Positions 1 to 8,879 are shown, counted from the stretch's first letter. The stretch: 64,000 nt of DNA from Candidatus Cloacimonadota bacterium (GCA_023954715.1 JAGSHD010000007.1:124001-188000); one strand, 5' to 3'. Notes: generated by a model not told the origin, from the letters alone. Numbers and translations are program-made.

Positions 1-27
1 AGTTAGAACAAATTAATCAAGTTGGAT

Positions 28-52
28 AAGTCAAACTAAACTTGTTTGACTT
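28..52. other. hairpin after the chemotaxis operon
   Basis: A perfect 9-bp inverted repeat (AAGTCAAAC / GTTTGACTT) with a 7-nt loop lies just past the stop of the cheX-like gene on the minus strand. On that strand no clear T-run follows it. It may be a weak terminator or a 3' stabilising hairpin. Confidence 0.35.
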
Positions 53-66
53 TTCACACTCTGAAC

Positions 67-513
67 CTATAGTTCTTCTGTAGCCATTACGTATAGTTTA
101 GAGTCATCTACTTCTAATACTACTAGATGACTCTTTTCTAAATCAAAAGGCATTGCTTCATGATGCTCTGGAATACTTAAAAATATATCTTGCTCATCTG
201 GGAATAAACCACTAACTATACGCCCAGTAAAGGTATTTAACAGCTCAGCTACAAAGTCAATCAAAATATCATCTGTTATTTCCATGGCACCAGCATATAA
301 CATATCCGCCATTTCTGAGACCATATCTTTTGGCATAATCAAACAGAGACGATAATGTACTGGAGTTTCTACTTCAATTGTATAAACTATTGCATCTTCA
401 ATAGCGGAGTAGCTTTGGTTCTCAGCCATTAGCACTTCATAAAACAACATCTCTTCAAAGGTTACTTCACAAGACTCTAATACAACCTCTGCAAGTTTAT
501 CATGCTCAAACAT
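67..513 (-). CDS. cheX: CheX-like chemotaxis phosphatase
   Basis: Predicted CheX/CheC-family protein of 148 aa, a cytoplasmic phosphatase that removes phosphate from CheY-type regulators. The family's ExxN signature is visible as E90-L-L-N93 inside a helix that reads AELLNTFTGRI. The length is usual for CheX, which has one ExxN site where CheC has two. The start ATG overlaps the end of the upstream response-regulator gene by 8 bp, so the two are translationally coupled and probably functionally paired. It is the last visible gene of a six-gene minus-strand operon. The family is fairly secure; the substrate regulator, probably one of the two encoded upstream, is inferred. Confidence 0.75.
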   Translation of the reverse strand: MFEHDKLAEVVLESCEVTFEEMLFYEVLMAENQSYSAIEDAIVYTIEVETPVHYRLCLIMPKDMVSEMADMLYAGAMEITDDILIDFVAELLNTFTGRIVSGLFPDEQDIFLSIPEHHEAMPFDLEKSHLVVLEVDDSKLYVMATEEL

Positions 514-901
514 CTAAAGCCCCTTCGTCTAATACAAGATTTAATGCATCAACCAGTCTTGCTGGTGAAATAGGCTTCATAAGTACAGTCGTTTTTCCCA
601 AGGCCTTAAGATCTTCTTCACGAACCTTGTTTGTTGTACTAGTTATAACCAATACAGGAGTTTCAGTGGTATGTGGACTTACACGTACTCTCTTTAAAAG
701 TTCAACTCCATTCATAATAGGCATATTAATATCTGTTACCAGTAAATCTGGTACTCCAAAATCACCTTTCATCTGCTCTAATGCTTCTTGACCATTAGCC
801 GCTTCAGAAAAAGTACAAGCATCATATCCAGACATATTAAAGCATGTCTTAATAAACATTCTTGCTGTTTTAGAGTCATCAACTATTAAGATCTTTTTCA
901 T
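506..901 (-). CDS. single-domain response regulator (CheY-like)
   Basis: Stand-alone receiver domain of 131 aa with no output domain. The acidic pocket D8/D9, phospho-acceptor D57, switch T87 and K109-P110 are all present, so it should be phosphorylatable. It lies between an HDOD gene and the cheX-like gene and overlaps the latter by 8 bp, which fits a regulator dephosphorylated by CheX. CheY-type proteins bind the flagellar switch or another partner; which applies here cannot be told. No histidine kinase gene is visible, so CheA must be encoded elsewhere. Confidence 0.85.
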   Translation of the reverse strand: MKKILIVDDSKTARMFIKTCFNMSGYDACTFSEAANGQEALEQMKGDFGVPDLLVTDINMPIMNGVELLKRVRVSPHTTETPVLVITSTTNKVREEDLKALGKTTVLMKPISPARLVDALNLVLDEGALDV

Positions 902-909
902 AATAAGCC

Positions 910-1782
910 TTAGTTTTTATATACCTTTTTAAACTGTCTCTCAAGTTCAAAAGCTACTCTTTCTAGATCTGACGCCTTTAAATCAAAATACTGCTTATAG
1001 TTTGTACTTAGTTCATAACTCATAGAGTCAATACCCGTACTACCACCTGTCATTGATGCCACAAAATCAGCCATATGGACACAAAATACTAAACTCTTAT
1101 GCTCTTCGTCTGATAATTCAGGGTAATGATAGTATGAGATCACTTGAACTAGAGATTCAGGAAAACCCCACTCTTTAGCTAAATAATGACCCGCTCCACT
1201 ATGATTAAATCCAACCAAGCTTTCTTCAAACTTTAAAAAACAAGATTTTTTCTCATCTTGATACTGTTGATATTTTTCCGTGACAGCTTCTTTAGTGTGT
1301 AGTTCTTCTATTTTTTTTGAAACTACACTTTTACCTAAATCATGTAATAAACCACCAGTATATGCAACATCAACATTTACTGTTTTTCGGGCATAAGGAG
1401 CTAATAATTTTGCACTAATAGCAGTACGTAAGGAGTGCTTCCAAAGCCCATGTTCTTCACAAAAGTACCCACATAGGTTTTCGCCTAAATTGGTACCAAG
1501 CCTCATAGCTAAACTGAATACTATTCGTTCACCTAATAAAGTAATTGCTGTATGCAAAGAATCAATTTGATTACTTAAAGAGTAGGCTGCAGAGTTAATA
1601 ATCTTCAAAATCTCCGCTGTTAAATGAGCATCTTCACTGATAACTTTTACAATGGACTTCATTGAATAGTCTTCATCTGAGGTAACTTCTAACAGCTTCA
1701 AGATACTTTGAGATGGAGGGATAATCTCATCCAATTCATCTTCAACATCTACACTTATTTTAAGATTTACACTATTTTCCAT
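910..1782 (-). CDS. HDOD domain signalling protein
   Basis: A 290-aa cytoplasmic HDOD-domain protein. Residues about 20-220 carry the family pattern: an N-terminal helix with PPSQSILKLLE, a region around INSAAY, and an HD-like GGLLHDLGK segment near residue 147. HDOD proteins are HD-superfamily relatives that often act as non-enzymatic signalling adaptors and are common beside response regulators and chemotaxis genes. Here it sits between two single-domain regulators, with gaps of 8 and 14 bp, in one operon. A role relaying their phosphorylation state is an inference. Confidence 0.8.
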   Translation of the reverse strand: MENSVNLKISVDVEDELDEIIPPSQSILKLLEVTSDEDYSMKSIVKVISEDAHLTAEILKIINSAAYSLSNQIDSLHTAITLLGERIVFSLAMRLGTNLGENLCGYFCEEHGLWKHSLRTAISAKLLAPYARKTVNVDVAYTGGLLHDLGKSVVSKKIEELHTKEAVTEKYQQYQDEKKSCFLKFEESLVGFNHSGAGHYLAKEWGFPESLVQVISYYHYPELSDEEHKSLVFCVHMADFVASMTGGSTGIDSMSYELSTNYKQYFDLKASDLERVAFELERQFKKVYKN

Positions 1783-1796
1783 GATCGTTTTTACCT

Positions 1797-2171
1797 TTAT
1801 TTATCTTCTTTCAAATATCTAGTCAGGTAATCTTCTAAAGCACTCTTAGATAATGGCTTAGGAATAATTGCAGATACGCCAGAATCCAATAATTGTGTCG
1901 TATCTTTAACTGTAACATAAGCAGAAACCATTATAATTGGAATCTCCCCAAATTTATTTGATTCTCTCACCTTTTGGGCAAGTTCTTCTCCAGTCACCTC
2001 TGGCATCATTCGGTCTGTGATTATACAATCAATATCTCCGTTATCTTCTAAGATATCCCAAGCTCTTTGAGCATCACTTGTTTTAATACCAACATAGCCC
2101 ATTCGTTCTACCATTTTACAGGTCATGATTCTTGCAGCTTCTTCGTCATCTACTATTAATATCTTATGCAT
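1797..2171 (-). CDS. single-domain response regulator (CheY-like)
   Basis: Second stand-alone receiver domain of the operon, 124 aa. D8-D9-E10, phospho-acceptor D53, S83 and K105-P106 complete the active site. No DNA-binding or enzymatic output domain follows. The gene lies 21 bp after cheD and 14 bp before the HDOD gene. It differs substantially from the other regulator of the operon, so the pair is not a recent duplication. Confidence 0.85.
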   Translation of the reverse strand: MHKILIVDDEEAARIMTCKMVERMGYVGIKTSDAQRAWDILEDNGDIDCIITDRMMPEVTGEELAQKVRESNKFGEIPIIMVSAYVTVKDTTQLLDSGVSAIIPKPLSKSALEDYLTRYLKEDK

Positions 2172-2192
2172 TATAATTCCTCCAAGACTTAC

Positions 2193-2681
2193 TTACAGCT
2201 CTTTGTCTTCCAATCCAGGCGATTTCAAAATCACTCTTCCACCATCTACATCAACCACAACACTTCTTGAATTGTTTCCACCAACATCTTCTGCTATTGC
2301 ACCTAATCTATACTTCCACAACATCTTTTTGGTTGCTAAAATATTTCGTTTCCCTATATTAAAAATTTTATTTTTGTCGGCAACACAAGCACCGCCTGCC
2401 AGCTTAACGATAATTTTTCCTAACTTATCTGCACCTACGGCTTTTTCCATCAATTTCAAAACATATGGAATACCCGTGTCAACAAAATAGCCCGGTAGCT
2501 CGGTCGCCTTCTCTTTATTTAGTTTAGAGTCAGGTAAAGCGCAATGGACCATGCCTACACAATGTGTCTTAGGATCCATTAAAATGATTGCTATACAAGA
2601 ACCTAAAGCTAGTGTTTCAATAACATCGCCAGGTTTAAAAACTGCGCCTGCCTCACCTATTCCTAAAGTAATTGTACCCAT
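2193..2681 (-). CDS. cheD: chemoreceptor glutamine deamidase CheD
   Basis: CheD deamidates selected glutamines of methyl-accepting chemotaxis proteins and, in several bacteria, forms a complex with CheC/CheX-type phosphatases. This 162-aa protein keeps the catalytic triad expected for the family: T23, C29 in an LGSC motif and H46 in GMVHC, with the same C-to-H spacing as in known CheD. The C-terminal region carries EDVGGNNSRSVVVD, equivalent to the family's GGNxSR motif. The gene begins 4 bp after a second, degenerate cheD-like gene and is in the same operon as a cheX homologue, matching the known CheD-CheC/X partnership. Confidence 0.9.
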   Translation of the reverse strand: MGTITLGIGEAGAVFKPGDVIETLALGSCIAIILMDPKTHCVGMVHCALPDSKLNKEKATELPGYFVDTGIPYVLKLMEKAVGADKLGKIIVKLAGGACVADKNKIFNIGKRNILATKKMLWKYRLGAIAEDVGGNNSRSVVVDVDGGRVILKSPGLEDKEL

Positions 2682-2685
2682 ATAT

Positions 2686-3195
2686 TTACCAGTCTGATTG
2701 CCTTATATCTTCAACTAATGCTACAACGTGGTTCCCTGAACCAGAGTCAAAAGCAATCTTTCTTCCAATTTTGCCGCCTGTTTCTGCTATTCCTATTTTT
2801 AGTCCAATATAATTGAACACTTCCCTAGCAAACTTTACATTGCTAGTACTCAAGTTTCTATCTTTAGAACTTGCCTTTTCTTTAAATGCTCCTCCGTAGT
2901 AATTAACTACAATATCTTGACGTTTTGAGCCACTTTTAACAAACAAACTCACTAAAGTCAAAATGCTTGGATAAGCATATAAAGTTGATTCTTCTTTTTT
3001 TGAGCTGAAGCGATTATACTGAAAATAACCAGCTCCCCCTCGTCTTTTTTTTACATCAAAAAGTGTGTAAACTATACCAGTAGTAACAACCGAGTATATT
3101 GTTTTCTTTTTTACTGGAAAAATTATATAACCTGGTTGTAATAAAAACTCCTGATCACTCAATGACTCTTCGTCTAAGTCACGCCTTTCACTCAT
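2686..3195 (-). CDS. degenerate CheD paralogue without catalytic residues
   Basis: A 169-aa protein that aligns along its length with the adjacent CheD. The N-terminal strand pattern (residues 21-60), a VNYYGGAF segment for the VKLAGGAC of CheD, and an AETGGKIGRKIAFDSGSG tail all correspond. The LGSC cysteine position is glycine (G40) and the catalytic histidine position is Y57 or Q59, so deamidase activity is not expected. It is the first gene of the operon; a GGAA ribosome-binding site precedes the ATG. A regulatory, scaffold or decoy role beside active CheD is inferred. Calling it CheD-like rests on reading the alignment by eye. Confidence 0.65.
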   Translation of the reverse strand: MSERRDLDEESLSDQEFLLQPGYIIFPVKKKTIYSVVTTGIVYTLFDVKKRRGGAGYFQYNRFSSKKEESTLYAYPSILTLVSLFVKSGSKRQDIVVNYYGGAFKEKASSKDRNLSTSNVKFAREVFNYIGLKIGIAETGGKIGRKIAFDSGSGNHVVALVEDIRQSDW

Positions 3196-3538
3196 TAATG
3201 TTCCATTTTCTTTGGACTAATATAAATATCAGTCTACACTCAGACTTTTCATGATAGCTCTATAACTAGTACTTTAATCATATTAAAAAGCGTTTGTATC
3301 AATCCATTGAGTTCTTGATTTAAAACTCCAATTTTATAAAGTATTATTCTATCACTACCCTTGATACTTAGACAAAATATTTTCTAACAAATTTTATAGT
3401 TTTCATAATATTTACACATCAACTCATAAAAAATTTAAATACTCCTACCAGAGAAAAAAATGAAAACTTTAAGAAATATTGTTAATTCTTGTTTATTTCT
3501 GTCCGAATTAGTTCAAAACAGTATTTTAAGGATTACTT
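3196..3538. other. divergent intergenic region
   Basis: AT-rich 343-bp spacer between the minus-strand chemotaxis operon and the plus-strand hypothetical gene/waaA group. It should hold promoters for both directions, but I could not find convincing sigma-70 or sigma-28 pairs. No ORF or strong hairpin was seen. Confidence 0.4.
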
Positions 3539-3976
3539 ATGAAAATTTCATTTTTTAAAACATACAAGTCTATTAATTCAAACTCATCGAATGTTACTAA
3601 AACTCAAAAGTTTGAATTTCAGGTTCCCAAAGCCCTATCTCACTCCAAAGAATCAGAGAAGCCATCCAACTTAAAGATGGCCTTCGGAACTAAATTGATT
3701 CAAAGGTTAGACGCTAATCGATCAAAGTTAAAGAAATCAAATTCTAAGGCCAATTTACAAATCAAAAAACGGTTAGAAACTCTACTCGGCTCCAATGATT
3801 CATTAGAAGACAGTAAAATCACTAAAACCTTAGATAAAATCCCATTAAAAAGATACTCTTCTGAAGATACAAAAGCATTAAAAGATTACGAACTGAACAT
3901 TTTAAAGTATGTTGGTAACCATAAAGATCCTTATGGTAAAATTAGAGGATTCAATAATATCTCTCTTAGAAAGTAA
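3539..3976 (+). CDS. hypothetical basic protein
   Basis: A 145-aa, strongly basic, Ser/Asn/Lys-rich protein with no signal peptide, membrane segment or motif that I recognise. The start is supported by AAGGA at 3528-3532, seven bases before the ATG. It ends 15 bp before waaA and is probably co-transcribed with it. The N-terminal half looks low-complexity; residues about 65-130 could be helical (LQIKKRLETLLG, DTKALKDYELNILKYVG). Function unknown. Confidence 0.55.
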   Translation: MKISFFKTYKSINSNSSNVTKTQKFEFQVPKALSHSKESEKPSNLKMAFGTKLIQRLDANRSKLKKSNSKANLQIKKRLETLLGSNDSLEDSKITKTLDKIPLKRYSSEDTKALKDYELNILKYVGNHKDPYGKIRGFNNISLRK

Positions 3977-3991
3977 AGCCTATGGGGTTTA

Positions 3992-5245
3992 ATGTTTATA
4001 ATTTTCTACCAATTACTATATTTACTGCTTAGCCCTTTTATTTGCCTATATCTCTTAATCCGAAAGGATACGAGAAAAAGGTTTTTTCATATGCTAGGCT
4101 TTCTGCAAGAAGAAAGCAACTCTGGTTTTCCTAACTCTCAAAGCCTATGGCTTCATGCTGTTAGTTTCGGAGAAACCAAAATAGCCTTAGAATTTTTAAA
4201 AGAAGGGATACAAAATCAAAGTGTCCCTACAAACATCTGTTTTACAACCACAATTGAAGATGCGATGATTTGGTTTCAACAGGAGTCCAAAACACTTAGT
4301 CCTCATGTAAGTATCTATTGTTATTTTTTACCCTTAGACTGTTTACCTGTTATGTTTTATTTCATACATAAAATCAAAGCAAAGAGCCTTTTTTTATCAG
4401 AAACAGACTTTTGGCCTAGTATACTGTGGCTCTGTAAACAAAAAAAAATTCCTGTCTATCTGATAAATGGTCGAATTAGCAAGACGTTATCAAACAATCT
4501 TCTACGCTTCCAGAAAAGCTCAATAAAGATGCTCCAAGCTATAGACTTATGTTTTGTCCAGTATCCCAATGATAAATCCAAACTAGAAGGCCTTATTAAA
4601 CAAGATAATATACATGTTTACGGCAACGCTAAATTTGACCTACTACATCCTCAAGCCTTGAATGAAAAATATTCTGCTCTTAAATTAAATGATAGACAAG
4701 CATGTGTTTTAGGTAGCTTTCATCCAGATGAATGTAAGTTGTTTTTGACGGTATTTAAGCAATTTAGCTCCCAATTACTATTTGTAATTGCTCCCAGAAA
4801 CTTAAACTCTATTACAGCATTAAAGTTGATGTTAGACAAAAATAAACTCTCTTATGATTTAAGCTCACAAATACCGTCCCTAGAAAGTAAAAAAGACATT
4901 ATTATTCTTGATGAAATGGGAGTCCTTTCTTCTCTTTACCAATATTGTAATATCAGTGTCATTGGAGGTAGTTTCAATCAAGTGGGAGGGCATAACTTTC
5001 TTGAACCCATTTTATATAAAAAACCTGTCTTTGTAGGCCCATTTTTTAGAAATTTCGAACATGACATTCAAGAGTTTTTAAAACTTAATTATATTTGGCA
5101 AGTCTCCAATGAAAAAGAGATCTCTAGACATTTCACTGACTATTTAAACAACCCTAAACCTTATATAGAGTCTAGCTTAAAAGCAAATCAACATCTTAAA
5201 TCACATCAAGGAGTCCTTCAAAAAACGTGGAACAAAATAAACTAA
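3992..5245 (+). CDS. waaA: Kdo transferase WaaA (KdtA)
   Basis: 3-deoxy-D-manno-octulosonic acid transferase, which attaches Kdo to lipid A precursors at the inner membrane. The 417-aa length is normal for the family. An N-terminal membrane anchor (residues 1-23) is followed by the acceptor-domain motif LHAVSFGET, whose E61 matches the catalytic glutamate of WaaA. The C-terminal donor-domain signature VGGSFNQVGGHNFLEP is also present. This gene shows that the organism makes Kdo-containing LPS. Its end overlaps the next glycosyltransferase by 19 bp, implying coupled expression of LPS or cell-surface glycan steps. Confidence 0.93.
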   Translation: MFIIFYQLLYLLLSPFICLYLLIRKDTRKRFFHMLGFLQEESNSGFPNSQSLWLHAVSFGETKIALEFLKEGIQNQSVPTNICFTTTIEDAMIWFQQESKTLSPHVSIYCYFLPLDCLPVMFYFIHKIKAKSLFLSETDFWPSILWLCKQKKIPVYLINGRISKTLSNNLLRFQKSSIKMLQAIDLCFVQYPNDKSKLEGLIKQDNIHVYGNAKFDLLHPQALNEKYSALKLNDRQACVLGSFHPDECKLFLTVFKQFSSQLLFVIAPRNLNSITALKLMLDKNKLSYDLSSQIPSLESKKDIIILDEMGVLSSLYQYCNISVIGGSFNQVGGHNFLEPILYKKPVFVGPFFRNFEHDIQEFLKLNYIWQVSNEKEISRHFTDYLNNPKPYIESSLKANQHLKSHQGVLQKTWNKIN

Positions 5246-6255
5246 AAATAGTACTAATCCTTGGCTCTGATAAATGGGGCGGGGGAGAAAAGCATGTATT
5301 TGATCTTATTGACAACCTAAGAGGGCATTTTGAATTTGTGTTAATTACAAAACACTCTAAAACTTTGAAAGACATATTCTCAAAGTTTGATATAGAACAC
5401 TTACAATGGCAAATGAGCTTTAGTCTCTCCAATATCTCACAACATAAAAGACAAATTGCATGGCTCAACTCTAGCTCTGCAAATGGTGTACATTGCCATC
5501 TAAATGACGCTAGCTTTATGTTATCTCTATACCGACCCTTTATACAAACTAAAATAATTTCTACTGTTCATGGATTTTCTTCTCATCTTTATTATTTGCT
5601 ACCCCATTATTTAATATCTGTATCCAATGCAATTCATAGTTATCTCCTTCCCATGAGTCGAAAAAAATCTTGTGTAATTTATAATGGAGTTAAAAATGAA
5701 GAGATCATTCAAAAGTCCCCGACTAAAAACCAAGCCTATGTTTTTGCCACAATTCACCCAAACAAGGGACAAGAGTTTATTTGTAACTCTCTAAAACAAG
5801 CTGAATGCCCTAGTAAAATTACTTTTGTAGGGACAGGTAGTAACAACTATGAAGATAGGCTACGCACTGCTATGAGTGAAACAAGTCCTGAAATTTCATG
5901 GATACCAAAAACCGGAGACCTTCAAAAATATTTTGAATCTGCATCTTTTATAATTATACCCTCATTCAAAGAAGCTCTTAGCTATGTCGCACTAGAGGCT
6001 CTTAGTCGAGGTATCCCTGTTTTAGCCTCTTCTACAGGAGGACTGAGTGAAGTGTTTGAAGACCAAAAACATGGACTCTTTTTCAAAACAGGAGATCCAG
6101 TCGACTTTGTAAAAAAACTAGAGCAAATGAGTAGAGACCATTTAAAGTACAAACAATACTTACTGGAAAATAGTTTTTTAGACGAAAACCCACACTTCAA
6201 AATTGATGAAATGTGTAAAACAATCTCAAAGTTTTATTTGCAAAAGCTAATATAG
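5227..6255 (+). CDS. GT4-type glycosyltransferase
   Basis: A 342-aa GT-B fold glycosyltransferase. The N-terminal acceptor domain has a Gly-rich loop (SDKWGGGEKHV). The C-terminal donor domain carries the GT4 pattern: IPSFKEALSYVALEALSRGIPVLAS with its EALS glutamate, then STGGLSEV. It starts with GTG inside the end of waaA; AAGGAG lies 13 bp upstream (5208-5213), a slightly long spacing. The position directly after waaA suggests transfer of a sugar to LPS core or a related surface glycan. Donor and acceptor cannot be read from the sequence. Confidence 0.8.
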   Translation: MEQNKLKIVLILGSDKWGGGEKHVFDLIDNLRGHFEFVLITKHSKTLKDIFSKFDIEHLQWQMSFSLSNISQHKRQIAWLNSSSANGVHCHLNDASFMLSLYRPFIQTKIISTVHGFSSHLYYLLPHYLISVSNAIHSYLLPMSRKKSCVIYNGVKNEEIIQKSPTKNQAYVFATIHPNKGQEFICNSLKQAECPSKITFVGTGSNNYEDRLRTAMSETSPEISWIPKTGDLQKYFESASFIIIPSFKEALSYVALEALSRGIPVLASSTGGLSEVFEDQKHGLFFKTGDPVDFVKKLEQMSRDHLKYKQYLLENSFLDENPHFKIDEMCKTISKFYLQKLI

Positions 6256-6259
6256 AGGT

Positions 6260-6994
6260 TTATTTTTTTATTGGTATAACCAGTTTTTGTCCAACAACTA
6301 CATATTTTTGGGCATCAATTTTATTGAACTTCGCCAAATTAAAAAAGTATGATGAGCGACCTAAAAACTTTTTAGCAATAGAGCTTAAAGAGTCTCCACT
6401 TCTCACCCTATAAATTTTATATGAGTATTTATCTATTGAAAACAACGAGCTTTGCTCTTCACTTTCGATCAATTTGATTTGATCTACTACGCTAGATTTA
6501 ACACCTTTTAAAATTAATTGTTGGTTAGGATGAAGCATCGGTTTTTCAAGATCATTCCAACTCATAATTTCTTTGTATTTAGCTGGGTCTCGATACATTT
6601 TTCTAGCAATCAATAATAAAGACTCACCAGGTTTAACATTGTATAACAGCTCCCCATCCTTTAACTGAATAGAGCTTTCTACTTTTTTTACCGACTTGAT
6701 TTTAGTGTTATTCTCAATCTGTGACTTAGCTTCTTCTACAGAAACATCTTCCAAAAGATCCAAGTTTAAATCTAAACTTTCTACATTGGTACTTGGTTCT
6801 TCGAATTCGTATTTTTGCTCAGACTCTATAATTCTTTTCTCTTCTTCTCTCTTTTTTTCAGTACTTCCACGTAATTGATCAAAAAGGGCACGAATCCGTG
6901 TTAATCGCTCACTAGACATACCTTTATTTTTGGCAGAATAAGAAATTTGTGTAAATGCAAAGAAATATATGATTGTGAATGCCAAAATTTTCAT
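6260..6994 (-). CDS. exported protein with two LysM domains
   Basis: A 244-aa protein with a signal peptide (residues 1 to about 20) and a charged, low-complexity middle. Two LysM peptidoglycan-binding domains follow: one from about residue 118 (YNVKPGESLLLIARKMY, ending PNQQLILKG), the other at the C-terminus (YRVRSGDSLSSIAKKFLG, ending VGQKLVIPIKK). AGAGGGG precedes the ATG. No catalytic domain is visible, so it probably anchors or organises cell wall. It lies about 130 bp downstream of the LysM amidase on the same strand. Its 3' end is 4 bp from the convergent glycosyltransferase gene. Confidence 0.8.
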   Translation of the reverse strand: MKILAFTIIYFFAFTQISYSAKNKGMSSERLTRIRALFDQLRGSTEKKREEEKRIIESEQKYEFEEPSTNVESLDLNLDLLEDVSVEEAKSQIENNTKIKSVKKVESSIQLKDGELLYNVKPGESLLLIARKMYRDPAKYKEIMSWNDLEKPMLHPNQQLILKGVKSSVVDQIKLIESEEQSSLFSIDKYSYKIYRVRSGDSLSSIAKKFLGRSSYFFNLAKFNKIDAQKYVVVGQKLVIPIKK

Positions 6995-7121
6995 TTGAGC
7001 CCCTCTTGATAAAGAGATTATAGTTGATATCTGTCTTCTAAGTAGAATACTTGAGTATATAGTCTTTGTGTAATTTATACAAAAGGTTTTGATTTTTAGA
7101 TACTTTTGTATAAATGTAGAT

Positions 7122-8435
7122 CTATTGTATTATTTTGGGTATTTTGAGCTTTTTACCAACATACAAACGATCTGGATTAACTTTTGGGTTTGCCCGTTTT
7201 AGTTTTGAAAATGATACTTTAAACTTTTTAGCTATTTTCAAAAAAGTGTCTCCGCGCTTTACTTTATAATCTATATACTCTACCAATATCTTAGGGTATT
7301 TCGTAATAATTGGTCTTTGGGTGTTTTTATAAAAACTATCTCCAACCGTCTTGGGTAAACTCTTATACTTTTGTAAAAACTTTACGACTCCATTTGCAAT
7401 ATGCTTTGACATCTCTTGCCTAGAAGATTTTGAATTGAAATAAGCTTCATCTTTTTTATTAGTAATAAAACCAAGTTCGATTAAAACAGACGGGGTCTCA
7501 ATGTTTTTCAAAACTACAAATGCCTCTCGTCTCACCCCTCGGTTTCGGCGACTCTTTACTTTTTTCATTTCATAGGCTAAAGCTTGAGCAAATAATGCAC
7601 TCTCGTTCATAGTTTCATTTTGCATCAAATCATCTAGGATTTCATTTAAAATTAATTCAGACTTTTCTTTTTTGGTCGCTAAAATTTTTGGAATATTTTT
7701 CTTTGGACTCTTACTTTTATAATCCTTAGCACCTTGCTTTGATATATAAAAAATCTCAAATCCATGGGCACTAGGAACAGAGGCATTCATGTGCAGTGAG
7801 ATAAATACATCAGCACCCGCATAATCATTTATCTTTCCTCGATCACCTAACATAATCTTATAGTCTGAGTCTCTTGTCATATAAGCAACAAGCCCAGGCT
7901 TTTTATTTATTTCATCTCTTAAAGCTCTAGACATTTTTAAGACAACTTCTTTTTCATTGCTAAAGGAGCCTTGGGCCCCAGGATCTTGTCCACCATGACC
8001 TGCATCAATACATACCACAAAGTTTTCGGATCTTTTATCAATTTGCTTTCTTGCCAAATAAGGACTTGGAAAAGTAACCTCTAAAGTCTTATTTTTATTG
8101 ATTAATTTAGATGAGAGTTTTTCAACACCACGAGGGAAAAACTTAAATTGTAAACCACGCTTATACTTACTCACCCAAAAAGAAATTGCCAGCAAGTGGC
8201 TTAAATCTTGTCGTTTACTAAAACGAGAATTTACTGCATTAGGAACAGTATAAACATGAGCGTGATTTTTTTGAACTTTATAAGAACTATATTTAATAGC
8301 CTTATCAAAGTTTAATTGCACCTTTAAATAAAGGTCATCTTCTAGTGTTTGCCAAGACAACAATCTTGCCTTTGCCGAATAAGTCGTAGTACCAAAAAAG
8401 ATAAATAAAAATAATATTAAACTATAACGAAACAC
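7122..8435 (-). CDS. N-acetylmuramoyl-L-alanine amidase with LysM
   Basis: Periplasmic zinc amidase (Amidase_3/AmiC type) that cleaves the stem peptide from MurNAc, usually for daughter-cell separation. Signal peptide residues 1-20; an N-terminal beta-rich region (about 22-125) resembles an AMIN targeting domain. The catalytic domain has DAGHGGQDPGA with H147, then E161 and H215 (SLHMNAS) as zinc ligands, and E320 in VLIELGF as catalytic glutamate. A C-terminal LysM (about 382-435) binds glycan. The predicted start is GTG; no in-frame ATG lies close upstream. A long insertion between H215 and E320 fits the autoinhibitory helix region of AmiB/C-type enzymes regulated by EnvC/NlpD-like LysM factors. 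The neighbouring LysM protein could play that part, which is an inference. Confidence 0.9.
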   Translation of the reverse strand: MFRYSLILFLFIFFGTTTYSAKARLLSWQTLEDDLYLKVQLNFDKAIKYSSYKVQKNHAHVYTVPNAVNSRFSKRQDLSHLLAISFWVSKYKRGLQFKFFPRGVEKLSSKLINKNKTLEVTFPSPYLARKQIDKRSENFVVCIDAGHGGQDPGAQGSFSNEKEVVLKMSRALRDEINKKPGLVAYMTRDSDYKIMLGDRGKINDYAGADVFISLHMNASVPSAHGFEIFYISKQGAKDYKSKSPKKNIPKILATKKEKSELILNEILDDLMQNETMNESALFAQALAYEMKKVKSRRNRGVRREAFVVLKNIETPSVLIELGFITNKKDEAYFNSKSSRQEMSKHIANGVVKFLQKYKSLPKTVGDSFYKNTQRPIITKYPKILVEYIDYKVKRGDTFLKIAKKFKVSFSKLKRANPKVNPDRLYVGKKLKIPKIIQ

Positions 8436-8537
8436 TAAATAAACATCACTTTTCTGACAAAAACATGGCTACAATCGAATGAATTGTTCAATTCTGTACA
8501 TTTTTGAGGAAAAAATCAAGTAAAATTAAAAAAAATG

Positions 8538-8566
8538 TTGATTTTTTTTACTATGAAGAGTAATAT
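8538..8566 (+). promoter_or_regulatory. sigma-70-like promoter of rpmB
   Basis: TTGATT (8538-8543), 17-bp spacer, TAATAT (8561-8566). It sits 68 bp upstream of the rpmB ATG, and AAAGGAG follows at 8621-8627. Confidence 0.65.
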
Positions 8567-8633
8567 CGCAAATCCAATCTGACCTTTGTGCTGCAAAGGC
8601 AAAAATTGAGTACAAAGATTAAAGGAGATTACA

Positions 8634-8879
8634 ATGGCAAGAAGATGCTTCTTGAGTGGAAAAAAAGCTGTTACTCTTAAAAGAGTTTCTCATTCCCATA
8701 TTCGAACAAATCATAAGTTTAAACCAAACCTTCAAACGGTAACTATCTTAGTTGGAAACAACAAGAAAAAAGTTAAAGTTTGTACTAAGATGATCAAAGC
8801 TGGAAAGACAATTGGTCTTAAAATTACTTCTAAAGAGTATAAAAGAGCAAAAAGATCTGAAAGCGGATTAATCGGTTAA
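8634..8879 (+). CDS. rpmB: 50S ribosomal protein L28
   Basis: L28, a large-subunit ribosomal protein of 81 aa, normal length. The family start MARRCFLSGKK and the body HIRTNHKFKPNLQ are recognisable. The zinc-binding CxxC pairs of some L28 forms are absent; only isolated cysteines C5 and C51 remain. A strong AAAGGAG site stands 6 bp before the ATG. It is monocistronic, between its own promoter and a strong terminator. Confidence 0.93.
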   Translation: MARRCFLSGKKAVTLKRVSHSHIRTNHKFKPNLQTVTILVGNNKKKVKVCTKMIKAGKTIGLKITSKEYKRAKRSESGLIG

